From: Betaproteobacteria bacterium
Lineage (GTDB): Bacteria; Pseudomonadota; Gammaproteobacteria; Burkholderiales; SG8-39
Direction: 5' to 3'
Assembly: GCA_016195915.1 (NCBI GenBank)
Contig: JACPYS010000028.1
Span: forward strand, 62,001-126,000
DNA length: 64,000 nucleotides
Below are positions 53,763-61,559 of this stretch, one piece after another. A program made the translations under genes and the position numbers. Positions within the stretch are counted from its first letter, which is position 1, and the number at the start of each line of letters is the position of its first letter. A model generated the notes under the pieces. It ran no database searches, was not told where the DNA came from, and was given only the letters and a program-made list of their open reading frames with translations.

Positions 53763-54515
53763 ATGCGCGCGATCATCATCGGAGCCGGACGCGGACGCCG
53801 GCTCATGCCGACTACCGGGAACGCGCCGAAATGCTTCGCCGAGATCCGCGGCAAGCGCATTCTCGACCGTACGGTGGATGCGCTGAAGGCGGGCGGCGTC
53901 ACGGAAATCTGTTTCATCGGCGGATACCTGATGGAGGCGGTGCAGCGGGAATACCCGCAGTTCATCTTCTGCCGCAATCCCGACTGGGATTCGAACAACA
54001 TCCTCGTTTCGCTGATGTACGCCGAGGAACTCATGGAACAGCCTTTCATCACCGCCTATTCGGACATCCTGTTCACCTCCGAGGTGGTCGCCGGCCTGAT
54101 CGCGTCCCCCTTCGATATTGCGCTTGGCATCGATACTGATTGGCGCGAGCACTACCGGCAGCGCACGCAGCACCCGCCGCACGACGCGGAAAAGGTGATT
54201 ACCGCCAATGGCCGCGTACGGCGGGTCTACCGGACGATCCCCTACGAGGACGCCACCGGCGAATTCATCGGCGTGGCGAAGTTCAGCGCGCGCGGCGGCG
54301 AGCTGCTGCGCGAGCATTACCATCGCAGGCGCCGGGAGTTCTGGGGCAAGCAGTACCGCGAGGCGGCCCAGTTCCAGAAGGCGTACCTGATCCATCTGTT
54401 CCAGGACATGATCGAGCAGGGGGTGGTGTTCGGGCACGCGGACACCCACGGCAACTACCGGGAGATCGACACGCAGGAAGACATGGAGCTCGCCCAAAGC
54501 GGATGGCAACTGTGA
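53763..54515 (+). CDS. nucleotidyltransferase family protein (phosphonate/phosphocholine cytidylyltransferase-like, PntC-like)
   Basis: The 250-residue protein begins RAIIIGAGRGRRLMPTTGNA with PKCFAEIRGK, the nucleotide-binding loop and lysine of sugar/choline nucleotidyltransferases. Further blocks are NPDWDSNNILVSLMYAEE and ITAYSDILFTS, where the metal-binding Asp is expected. It resembles LicC and the nucleotidyltransferase domain of PntC, which activates aminoethylphosphonate as its CMP derivative. Its position, divergent from phnC and upstream of phnX, suggests a phosphonate substrate. A CMP-ligase role in a catabolic island would be unexpected. Confidence 0.78.
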   Translation: MRAIIIGAGRGRRLMPTTGNAPKCFAEIRGKRILDRTVDALKAGGVTEICFIGGYLMEAVQREYPQFIFCRNPDWDSNNILVSLMYAEELMEQPFITAYSDILFTSEVVAGLIASPFDIALGIDTDWREHYRQRTQHPPHDAEKVITANGRVRRVYRTIPYEDATGEFIGVAKFSARGGELLREHYHRRRREFWGKQYREAAQFQKAYLIHLFQDMIEQGVVFGHADTHGNYREIDTQEDMELAQSGWQL

Positions 54516-54528
54516 CGCACTGGCCGCT

Positions 54529-55590
54529 GTGACGCCGCTGCCGCTATTTCCAGCATCCGTCGTCGGCTCGATCCCGCGCCCCCGGCATGTGCGCGAACTG
54601 ATCGACAAGCCGGTCTGGAACGGCGCCGATGAGCGCGCGATGGATGCCGCGGTCCGCTATGCCGTGTCGATGCAGGAGATGGCGGGGCTCGACGTGGTCA
54701 CGGACGGGGAATGGCGCCGGCGCTCCTATATCGGCGTGATTGCCGAGCTTGCCCACGGATTCACGCTGGAAGTGAACATCGCCGACAACCGGCCGTGGAC
54801 CGTGGTCACCGGGAAACTTGCGCCCAAGCCGCCGGGGTTCATCGCCGGGGAAGCGAAATTCCTGAAGAGCGTGGCGAGCGTCGCTACCAAGATCACGCTG
54901 CCGGCGCCTGCATTGCTCGGCGAACGGCTGTGGCACCCCGTTCGCTCGAGAAAGGCCTACCCGACTCGCGACGACTTCGTGCGCGACTGCGTTGCGCCGC
55001 TGCGAGCCGAGATCGAATTGATTCGCCGCATCGGCATCGACATCGTCCAGATCGACGACCCTCATCTGTGCCTGTTCGTCGATCCCGAAGTGCGGCGTGG
55101 CTACGACGATCCGGACCGCGCCGCCGATTTCGCGGTCGACATGGTCAACGCGCTGGTCGCGGGCTTCGACGGCATCAAATTCGCCGTGCATCTGTGCCGG
55201 CGCGCAGGTGCGCGGGTGCGCGGTGAAAAGCACCATGCTGGCGCTTACGGGCCGATCCTGCCGCAATTGAACCGCCTCAACGTCCAGCATCTGACCATGG
55301 AATTCACCGCGGCCGGCGCCGACGATCTGGAGAGCATCGGACGGCTGCGCCCCGATTTCGAGCTTGGGCTCGGCGTGGTGGACGTAACGCCGGGTGAGAC
55401 CCAGCGGCCGGAGCAGATCGTTGCGCGCGTCGAGCGTGCGCTGCAGCAGGTCGAAGCGCGGCGGATCACTCTCAACCCCGATTGCGGCTTCGCGCCAGGC
55501 TCGGCTGCCGAGGTCGATATCGACGAGGTGTATCTCAAGCTTCGCGCCGAAGCCGAAGCGGCGCGCATCCTGCGCGCCCGGTACGGTTAA
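54529..55590 (+). CDS. MetE C-terminal-like (cobalamin-independent methionine synthase family) protein
   Basis: The 353-residue protein starts with GTG at 54529 and reads FPASVVGSIPRP, EMAGLDVVTDGEWRR, VQIDDPHLCLF, KFAVHLCRRAG with His and Cys zinc ligands, and NPDCGFAPGS with the second cysteine. This is the MetE catalytic barrel without the N-terminal half. Stand-alone proteins of this kind transfer methyl groups or split carbon-sulfur-like bonds in catabolism. It lies between a PntC-like gene and phnX, so it might act on a methylated or larger phosphonate; that is inference. Confidence 0.85.
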   Translation: MTPLPLFPASVVGSIPRPRHVRELIDKPVWNGADERAMDAAVRYAVSMQEMAGLDVVTDGEWRRRSYIGVIAELAHGFTLEVNIADNRPWTVVTGKLAPKPPGFIAGEAKFLKSVASVATKITLPAPALLGERLWHPVRSRKAYPTRDDFVRDCVAPLRAEIELIRRIGIDIVQIDDPHLCLFVDPEVRRGYDDPDRAADFAVDMVNALVAGFDGIKFAVHLCRRAGARVRGEKHHAGAYGPILPQLNRLNVQHLTMEFTAAGADDLESIGRLRPDFELGLGVVDVTPGETQRPEQIVARVERALQQVEARRITLNPDCGFAPGSAAEVDIDEVYLKLRAEAEAARILRARYG

Positions 55591-55708
55591 ACTCTTTTGC
55601 AGGGGACGCGCCGCGCCGCCGGCTGAACCGGCGCGCACGGCCTGGATTGCGCAGCGCCGGGAATTCGCATGCGCTGGTAATACAATCGATCACTGGAGGG
55701 ACGCGCAG

Positions 55709-56539
55709 ATGAGCTTCAACTACAGACGCCGCTACACCGGGCCGATCGAGGCGGTGCTGCTCGACTGGGCGGGCACCACCATGGACTTCGGCTGCATGGC
55801 GCCGGCGGTGGTGTTCGTGGAGGTATTCAAGCGCCAGAAGGTGCCCATCACCACCGAGGAGGCGCGCGCGCCCATGGGAGCGCACAAGCGCGTGCACATC
55901 CAGCGCATCAGCGAACTCGACTCGGTGCGCCGGCGCTGGCAGGAGACCCACGCACGGCCCCCGAACGACAATGACGTGAGCGCCATGTTCGCCGAGTTCG
56001 TGCCGCTTCAACTCGAGTGCCTGTCCAGATACTCGGCCCTCATCCCGGGAACGCTGGAGGCGATCGCGGAACTGCGCTCGCGCGGCATCAAGATCGGTTC
56101 GACCACCGGCTATCTCACCGAAATGATGAACATCAACCAGGCGGACGCGAAGCGCCAGGGCTACGAGCCGGACGCGACGGTTTGCGCGAGCGACGTGCCG
56201 GCCGGCCGCCCCTACCCCTACATGTGCCTGCACAACGTCGTCAAGCTTGGCGTGCGCGCGGTGCAGGCCTGTGTGAAGATCGACGACACGGTCCCGGGCG
56301 TCGAGGAGGGCCTGAATGCCGGTATGTGGACCATCGCGCTCGCGGTGAGCGGCAACGAGGTGGGATTGATGCTCGACGAATGGAAGGCGCTCCCCGCCGC
56401 CGAGCAGAAGCTCAAGCGCGAGCGCGCCTGCGCGCGCATGCAGCAATGCGGCGCGCACTACACGGTCGACACCATCGCCGACATCATGCCCTGCATCGAC
56501 GACATTCAGGCACGCATGCGGCGCGGCGAGGCGCCCTGA
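55709..56539 (+). CDS. phnX: phosphonoacetaldehyde hydrolase (phosphonatase)
   Basis: The 276-residue HAD enzyme has nucleophile Asp19 in LLDWAGTTMD and the Schiff-base Lys60 in APMGAHKRVH, which together are diagnostic for PhnX. TGYLTEMM, ASDVPAGRPYPYMC and KIDDTVPGVEEGLNAG complete the fold. It cleaves phosphonoacetaldehyde to acetaldehyde and phosphate. ATG at 55709 follows GGAGGGACGC. It completes the route begun by PhnW at 45064-46188 and probably by the PbfA-like enzyme at 58249-59598. Confidence 0.95.
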   Translation: MSFNYRRRYTGPIEAVLLDWAGTTMDFGCMAPAVVFVEVFKRQKVPITTEEARAPMGAHKRVHIQRISELDSVRRRWQETHARPPNDNDVSAMFAEFVPLQLECLSRYSALIPGTLEAIAELRSRGIKIGSTTGYLTEMMNINQADAKRQGYEPDATVCASDVPAGRPYPYMCLHNVVKLGVRAVQACVKIDDTVPGVEEGLNAGMWTIALAVSGNEVGLMLDEWKALPAAEQKLKRERACARMQQCGAHYTVDTIADIMPCIDDIQARMRRGEAP

Positions 56540-56558
56540 TTCCGATGGAACGTGATTG

Positions 56559-58256
56559 ATGCAGACGCTGCTCAACATTCTCGCCGGCGTCGCGCTGCTC
56601 GTCTGGGGTACGCACATCGTTCGCTCGGGGGTGCTGCGCGTGTTCGGCGGCAACCTGCGCAAGATCCTCGCCGACAGCGTCTCGAACCGGTTCAACGCAT
56701 TTCTCGCCGGACTCGGCGTGACGGCGCTGGTGCAGTCCTCGAGCGCAACCGCGCTCATTGCCGGCTCGTTCGTCGGCCAGAAGCTGATGACCTTGCCGCC
56801 TGCGCTCGCCATCATGCTCGGTGCGGACGTCGGCACCAGCCTGGTGGTGCAGCTGTTCTCGTTCGACCTGTCGTGGCTCGCGCCGCTGGCGATCGCGGTG
56901 GGCGTGATCCTGCACCTGTCGAAGAAGGCGACGCGCCTCGGGCAGATCGGCCGCGTCGCGATCGGCGTCGGCCTGATCGTGGTCGCGCTGCAGATGATCA
57001 TGCAGGCTGCGCGTCCGGTCACCGCCACGGCCGGCGTGAAGGTAATGTTCGCATCGTTCTCCGGAGACCTGATGATCGACCTGCTGATCGGCGCGCTGCT
57101 CGCCGTGATGGCCTGGTCGAGCCTCGCGGTGGTGCTGCTCACCGCCGCCTTCGTCGCGAGCGGGGTGATCGGGGTCAAGGTCGGACTGTTCCTGGTGCTC
57201 GGTGCAAATCTGGGCAGTGGCATTCTGGGGCTGCTCGCCACGGCCGGGATGAGCCCTGCGGGCCGTCGCGTCGCGCTCGGCAACCTGTTCTTCAGGCTGA
57301 TCGGCTGCGCGCTCGCGATCCCGCTGCTCGGCATGATGGAAGGTCTGCTGGCGCAGCTCGATCCGGATCCGCTGCGGCTGGTGGTGAATTTCCACACGGC
57401 CTTCAACCTTCTGCTCGCGGTTTCGCTGATCGGCTTTACTGCGCCGGTGGCGCGACTGGCGGAATGGCTGATCCGGGACCGCGCCGAGAAGGACCGGCGC
57501 GGCGCGCAGCCGCGGTTCCTCGACCCGGCCGCGCTCGAGACTCCGGCGCTCGCCACCGCGAACGCAGCGCGCGAGGCCCTGCGTATCGGCGACATCATCG
57601 AGGCCATGCTCTCGGGCGTGCTGACGGTGATCCGCAGCAACGACGGCCGGCTCGCGCGGGAGATCAAGCGCATGGACGACGAGGTGGATGACCTCTACAC
57701 CGCCATCAAGCTCTACATGACGCAGGTCAGCCGCGAGTCACTGGACGAAAAAGAAGGCCGTCGCTGGGCCGACATCATTTCGCTCACCATCAACCTCGAA
57801 CACGTGGGCGACATCATCGAGCACATCATCGACGATCTCGAGCAGAAAAAGATCTCGCATGGCCGCTCGTTCTCCGAGGCCGGCATGAAGGAAATCGAGG
57901 ACCTGCACGGGCGGCTGATGTGGAGCCTGCGCCTCGGCCTGAACGTGTTCCTGAACGGCGACCTGAAGAGCGCGCAGATGCTGCTCGGGCAGAAGGTGGT
58001 GTTCCGCGACCTGGAGCGCACCTATGCCGACACGCACCTCAACCGGCTCGCGTGGCAGACCTCCGAGTCGATCGAGACCAGTTCCCTGCATCTGGACATC
58101 ATCAACGACTTCAAACGCATCAATTCGCATATCTGCTCGATCGCCTACCCGATCCTCGAGGAAGCCGGTGCCCTGGCGCCCTCCCGCCTGCGCGAGGACA
58201 GCAGCAATGGGGCTCCGAACGATGCGCGAACCGGCGCCCTGACGCGCAATGCCTAG
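56559..58256 (+). CDS. Na/Pi-cotransporter family protein with C-terminal PhoU-like domain
   Basis: The 565-residue protein has two repeated membrane halves, the first with ALVQSSSATALIAGS, the second with MAWSSLAVVLLTAAF in the equivalent place. A helical PhoU-like domain (about 340-545) contains MDDEVDDLYTAIKLYM and NLEHVGDIIEHI. The QSSS motif needed for phosphate binding is intact only in the first half. In bacteria such proteins can let phosphate out as well as in. Placed after phnX, it may balance phosphate released from phosphonates. ATG at 56559 is used; TTG three bases earlier is possible. Confidence 0.87.
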   Translation: MQTLLNILAGVALLVWGTHIVRSGVLRVFGGNLRKILADSVSNRFNAFLAGLGVTALVQSSSATALIAGSFVGQKLMTLPPALAIMLGADVGTSLVVQLFSFDLSWLAPLAIAVGVILHLSKKATRLGQIGRVAIGVGLIVVALQMIMQAARPVTATAGVKVMFASFSGDLMIDLLIGALLAVMAWSSLAVVLLTAAFVASGVIGVKVGLFLVLGANLGSGILGLLATAGMSPAGRRVALGNLFFRLIGCALAIPLLGMMEGLLAQLDPDPLRLVVNFHTAFNLLLAVSLIGFTAPVARLAEWLIRDRAEKDRRGAQPRFLDPAALETPALATANAAREALRIGDIIEAMLSGVLTVIRSNDGRLAREIKRMDDEVDDLYTAIKLYMTQVSRESLDEKEGRRWADIISLTINLEHVGDIIEHIIDDLEQKKISHGRSFSEAGMKEIEDLHGRLMWSLRLGLNVFLNGDLKSAQMLLGQKVVFRDLERTYADTHLNRLAWQTSESIETSSLHLDIINDFKRINSHICSIAYPILEEAGALAPSRLREDSSNGAPNDARTGALTRNA

Positions 58257-59598
58257 GGACCTCACGTCCGAGGGCGACGTCAACCTCTCGCCGCGGCGCA
58301 GACGCTGGGAGACCGGAAACATCGGTGCAGTGACGCGCAAGCTCCTCGACGAGGATTCGCGCCTGTTCCTGCACCAATCGCTCTCCACGCCCTGTCTCGA
58401 CGGCTTGCGCTCGAGCGGCGGCATCTGGCTCGAGGACGTCGAGGGTCGCCGCATCATGGATTTTCATGGCAATAGCGTGCACCAGGTCGGCTATGGCCAC
58501 CCGAAGGTGATCGAAGCGGTGAAGCGGCAGCTGGATGTATTGCCGTTTTCGCCGCGCCGTTTCACCAACGATGCGGCGGTGGGGCTCGCGCGCCGGTTGA
58601 CGCAGCTTGCGCCGGGCGACCTCGGCAAGGTGCTGTTCGCTCCCGGTGGCACTGAAGCGATCGGCATCGCCCTCAAGCTTGCACGCGTGGCGACCGGCCG
58701 GCACAAGACCGTGTCGCTGTGGGACTCGTTTCATGGCGCGTCGCTGGACGCGATCTCGATCGGCGGCGAGGCGGTGTTTCGCGCCGGTATCGGACCGCTC
58801 CTGCCGGGCGCCGAGCATGCACCACCCTGCGACCCCGGGCACTGCGTGTACGGTTGCGGCGGGATTTGCAACGCGCGATGCGCTGATTACATCGAGTACG
58901 TCCTCGGCAAGGAAGAAGACGTTGCCGCGGTAGTGATCGAAACCGTCCGCTCGACCGATGTCCAGGTCCCGCCCGCGGCTTATTACGAAAAGCTGCGCCG
59001 CGCCTGCGACCGCCATGGCGCGCTCCTTATCCTCGATGAGATTGCGATCTGTCTCGGCCGCACCGGGTCGATGTTCGCGTTCGAGCGCTACGGAATTGTT
59101 CCGGACATGGTGGTGATCGGCAAAGGCCTCGGCGGCGGCGTGTTCCCGATGGCGGCATTGATCGCGCGCAAGGAGCTGGATGTCGCGGGTGATCGCGCGC
59201 TTGGCCACTATACCCATGAGAAGAGTTCGGTAGGCTGTGCGGCGGCGCTTGCGACCCTGGAGGTGATCGAGCAGGAGAAACTGCTGGAACGCGCGCGGGT
59301 GCTGGGTGAGCGTGCGTTGGTGCGTCTGCACGCGATGCAGAAACGCCGGCGTCTCGTGTCCGAGGTACGCGGCGCCGGCTTGCTGCTGGCGGTCGAGCTT
59401 TGCGACCCCGCGACCGGCGCGCCCGCGCGCGAAGCCGCCGAGGATGTCCTGTACCGCTGCCTCGAAAAGGGGTTGAGCTTCAAGCTGGGACAGGGCAACG
59501 TGCTGGTGCTTGCGCCACCGCTCGTCATCGGCGAAGCGGACCTGGATCGTGCGCTGGCAATCGTCGAAGACTCAATCGCGGAGGTCGCACCATGCTGA
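58249..59598 (+). CDS. pbfA: class III aminotransferase-fold PLP enzyme, probable (R)-1-hydroxy-2-aminoethylphosphonate ammonia-lyase (PbfA-like)
   Basis: The 449-residue protein shows [57 protein letters not shown] and the PLP lysine near residue 292 in [12 protein letters not shown]. An unusual cysteine-rich loop ([18 protein letters not shown]) lies in the middle. Class III enzymes accompanying PhnW and PhnX are known as PbfA, which deaminates hydroxylated aminoethylphosphonate to phosphonoacetaldehyde. The assignment rests on context and family style. It overlaps the Na/Pi gene and the alanine dehydrogenase gene. An ordinary transaminase is the alternative. Confidence 0.8.
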   Translation: MPRDLTSEGDVNLSPRRRRWETGNIGAVTRKLLDEDSRLFLHQSLSTPCLDGLRSSGGIWLEDVEGRRIMDFHGNSVHQVGYGHPKVIEAVKRQLDVLPFSPRRFTNDAAVGLARRLTQLAPGDLGKVLFAPGGTEAIGIALKLARVATGRHKTVSLWDSFHGASLDAISIGGEAVFRAGIGPLLPGAEHAPPCDPGHCVYGCGGICNARCADYIEYVLGKEEDVAAVVIETVRSTDVQVPPAAYYEKLRRACDRHGALLILDEIAICLGRTGSMFAFERYGIVPDMVVIGKGLGGGVFPMAALIARKELDVAGDRALGHYTHEKSSVGCAAALATLEVIEQEKLLERARVLGERALVRLHAMQKRRRLVSEVRGAGLLLAVELCDPATGAPAREAAEDVLYRCLEKGLSFKLGQGNVLVLAPPLVIGEADLDRALAIVEDSIAEVAPC

Positions 59599-60710
59599 TC
59601 GGCGTACCCAAGGAAATCAAGGTTCACGAGTACCGCGTCGGCCTGACGCCTTCGTCGGTGCGCGAACTGGTCGCGCACGGCCACCAGGTGATCGTCGAGC
59701 GCGATGCCGGGCGCGGCATCGGTGCGGCGGACGCCGTCTACGAGAAAGCGGGCGCGAGCATCGTCACCGGCGCGCTGGAGGTGTTCGCCCGTGCGGAGAT
59801 GATCGTCAAGGTCAAGGAGCCCCAATCCGCAGAGCGAAAGATGCTACGCGCCGGTCAGGTCCTGTTTACCTATCTGCATCTCGCGCCCGACCCCGAGCAG
59901 TGCGCGGACCTGATCGAGTCCGGCGCGGTATGCATTGCTTACGAAACGGTGACGCAGGCGGGAGGCGGGCTGCCTTTGCTCGCGCCGATGTCGGAAGTCG
60001 CCGGGCGCATGGCGGTGCAGGCGGGAGCGCACTGCCTCGAGAAGGAGGCGGGCGGCATGGGCATCCTTCTCGGCGGCGTGGCGGGCGTTCCGCCTGCGAA
60101 GATCGTGATCCTCGGCGCAGGCGTCGTGGGTTCGAATGCCGCGCAGATCGCGGTCGGCAGCGGCGCGCGGGTGGTGGTGATCGACCGGAACCTCGATACG
60201 CTGCGCCGCATGGACCGCCTGCTCGGTGCGCGCGTGGTGACCGTGTTCTCCAACCGCGACAACGTCGAGAGTCACGTCTTGAGTGCGGATCTCGTGATTG
60301 GCGGTGTGCTGATCCCGGGCGCTTCGGCTCCCAGGCTGGTGACCCGGGAGATGGTCGCGCGCATGAAGCCCGGTTCGGTAGTGGTGGACGTGGCGATCGA
60401 CCAGGGCGGCTGTTTCGAGACTTCGCGGCCGACGACCCACGCCGATCCGACCTACGTGGTGGACAACGTGGTGCATTATTGCGTTGCCAACATGCCGGGC
60501 GCAGTGCCGCGCACCTCGACCTACGCGCTCAATAATGCGACGCTGCCCTTCGCGCTTGCGCTGGCCAGCCGCGGCTGGCGGGAGGCGCTGCATGACGATC
60601 CGCACTTGAAAAACGGTCTCAATGTCTGCCTCGGCGAAGTCACCTGCCGCGAGGTGGCCGAGGCGCTCGGCTACACTTGCGTGGAGCCCGACCGGGCGAT
60701 GTCGGTCTGA
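59592..60710 (+). CDS. ald: alanine dehydrogenase
   Basis: The 372-residue enzyme begins [19 protein letters not shown] and has Lys75 (KVKEP) and His96 (TYLHLA), the substrate-binding pair, plus [13 protein letters not shown] for [15 protein letters not shown] and [20 protein letters not shown] also fit. It converts alanine to pyruvate and ammonia with NAD. In this island it can recycle the alanine made by PhnW to the pyruvate that PhnW needs. It overlaps the PbfA-like gene by seven bases and touches the next start. Confidence 0.95.
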   Translation: MLIGVPKEIKVHEYRVGLTPSSVRELVAHGHQVIVERDAGRGIGAADAVYEKAGASIVTGALEVFARAEMIVKVKEPQSAERKMLRAGQVLFTYLHLAPDPEQCADLIESGAVCIAYETVTQAGGGLPLLAPMSEVAGRMAVQAGAHCLEKEAGGMGILLGGVAGVPPAKIVILGAGVVGSNAAQIAVGSGARVVVIDRNLDTLRRMDRLLGARVVTVFSNRDNVESHVLSADLVIGGVLIPGASAPRLVTREMVARMKPGSVVVDVAIDQGGCFETSRPTTHADPTYVVDNVVHYCVANMPGAVPRTSTYALNNATLPFALALASRGWREALHDDPHLKNGLNVCLGEVTCREVAEALGYTCVEPDRAMSV

Positions 60711-61555
60711 TGGAGCTATCCCTCGGGGTCACACTCGCCGTGCTCGGCGCGGCGCTGCTGCATGCCGCGTGGAACGCGATGATCAAGGGCAGCAGCGACA
60801 AGCTGCTCGACACCGCGTTGGTGGTCGCCGGCGGCGGCGCGGTTGCAATCCCGTTCCTCCCGTTCATTGCGTTTCCCGCTCCGGCCAGCTGGCCGTATCT
60901 CGTCGCTTCGGTGGTGATTCACGTCGGCTATTACTTCGCGCTGGTCGGCACGTATCGCGCGGGCGACCTGTCGCACGGCTATCCGTTGATGCGCGGCATC
61001 GCGCCGCTGCTGGTTGCAGTGATGAGCGTCGCGTTCCTCGGTGAAGTGCCCGGCGCGTGGATGTGGGCGGGAATCGCGCTGATCAGCGCGGGCGTCGTCG
61101 GGATCAGTTTTTCTTCCGTTCGCACCCTGCTGCAAAACGGCCGCGCCACCGCCTGGGCGCTGGCCAATGCGGCGATCATCGCGACCTACACGCTGGTCGA
61201 CGGCACCGGAGTGCGCCTTGCCGGCGGGGCGGAGAGCTATGCGCTGTGGATGTTTTTTCTCGACGGCTTCCCGTTCTGCGCGTACGCAGCGTGGACGCGG
61301 CGCGGCGAATTCGCGCGCTACGCGGGCCGGTTCTGGGGCCGCGGACTCATCGCGGGCGCGTTTTCGATCGGGGCCTATGGCATCGCGCTGTGGGCGATGA
61401 CGCGCGCGCCGATTGCGGCGGTCGCGTCGCTGCGCGAAACTTCGGTAATCTTCGCGGCGCTGCTCGGCACCTGGCTGTTGCACGAACCGTTCGGGTCTCG
61501 CCGCCTCGCAGGTGCGGTGGCGGTTGCGGCGGGCGTGGTTGCGCTCAAAGGCTGA
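60710..61555 (+). CDS. DMT superfamily permease (EamA-like)
   Basis: The 281-residue protein has about ten hydrophobic segments in two EamA-like halves (GTYRAGDLSHGYPLMRGIAP in the first, TRAPIAAVASLRETSVIFAA in the second). ATG at 60710 overlaps the alanine dehydrogenase stop. Such carriers often export amino acids or amines. Here it might export excess alanine or import a phosphonate-related amine; this is open. Confidence 0.87.
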   Translation: MELSLGVTLAVLGAALLHAAWNAMIKGSSDKLLDTALVVAGGGAVAIPFLPFIAFPAPASWPYLVASVVIHVGYYFALVGTYRAGDLSHGYPLMRGIAPLLVAVMSVAFLGEVPGAWMWAGIALISAGVVGISFSSVRTLLQNGRATAWALANAAIIATYTLVDGTGVRLAGGAESYALWMFFLDGFPFCAYAAWTRRGEFARYAGRFWGRGLIAGAFSIGAYGIALWAMTRAPIAAVASLRETSVIFAALLGTWLLHEPFGSRRLAGAVAVAAGVVALKG

Positions 61556-61559
61556 AGGC

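Noticed and set aside
55535-57673. 712-codon minus-strand frame covering phnX and the Na/Pi gene
   Set aside because: Both covered plus-strand genes have intact catalytic motifs; the long antisense frame is a composition artefact.
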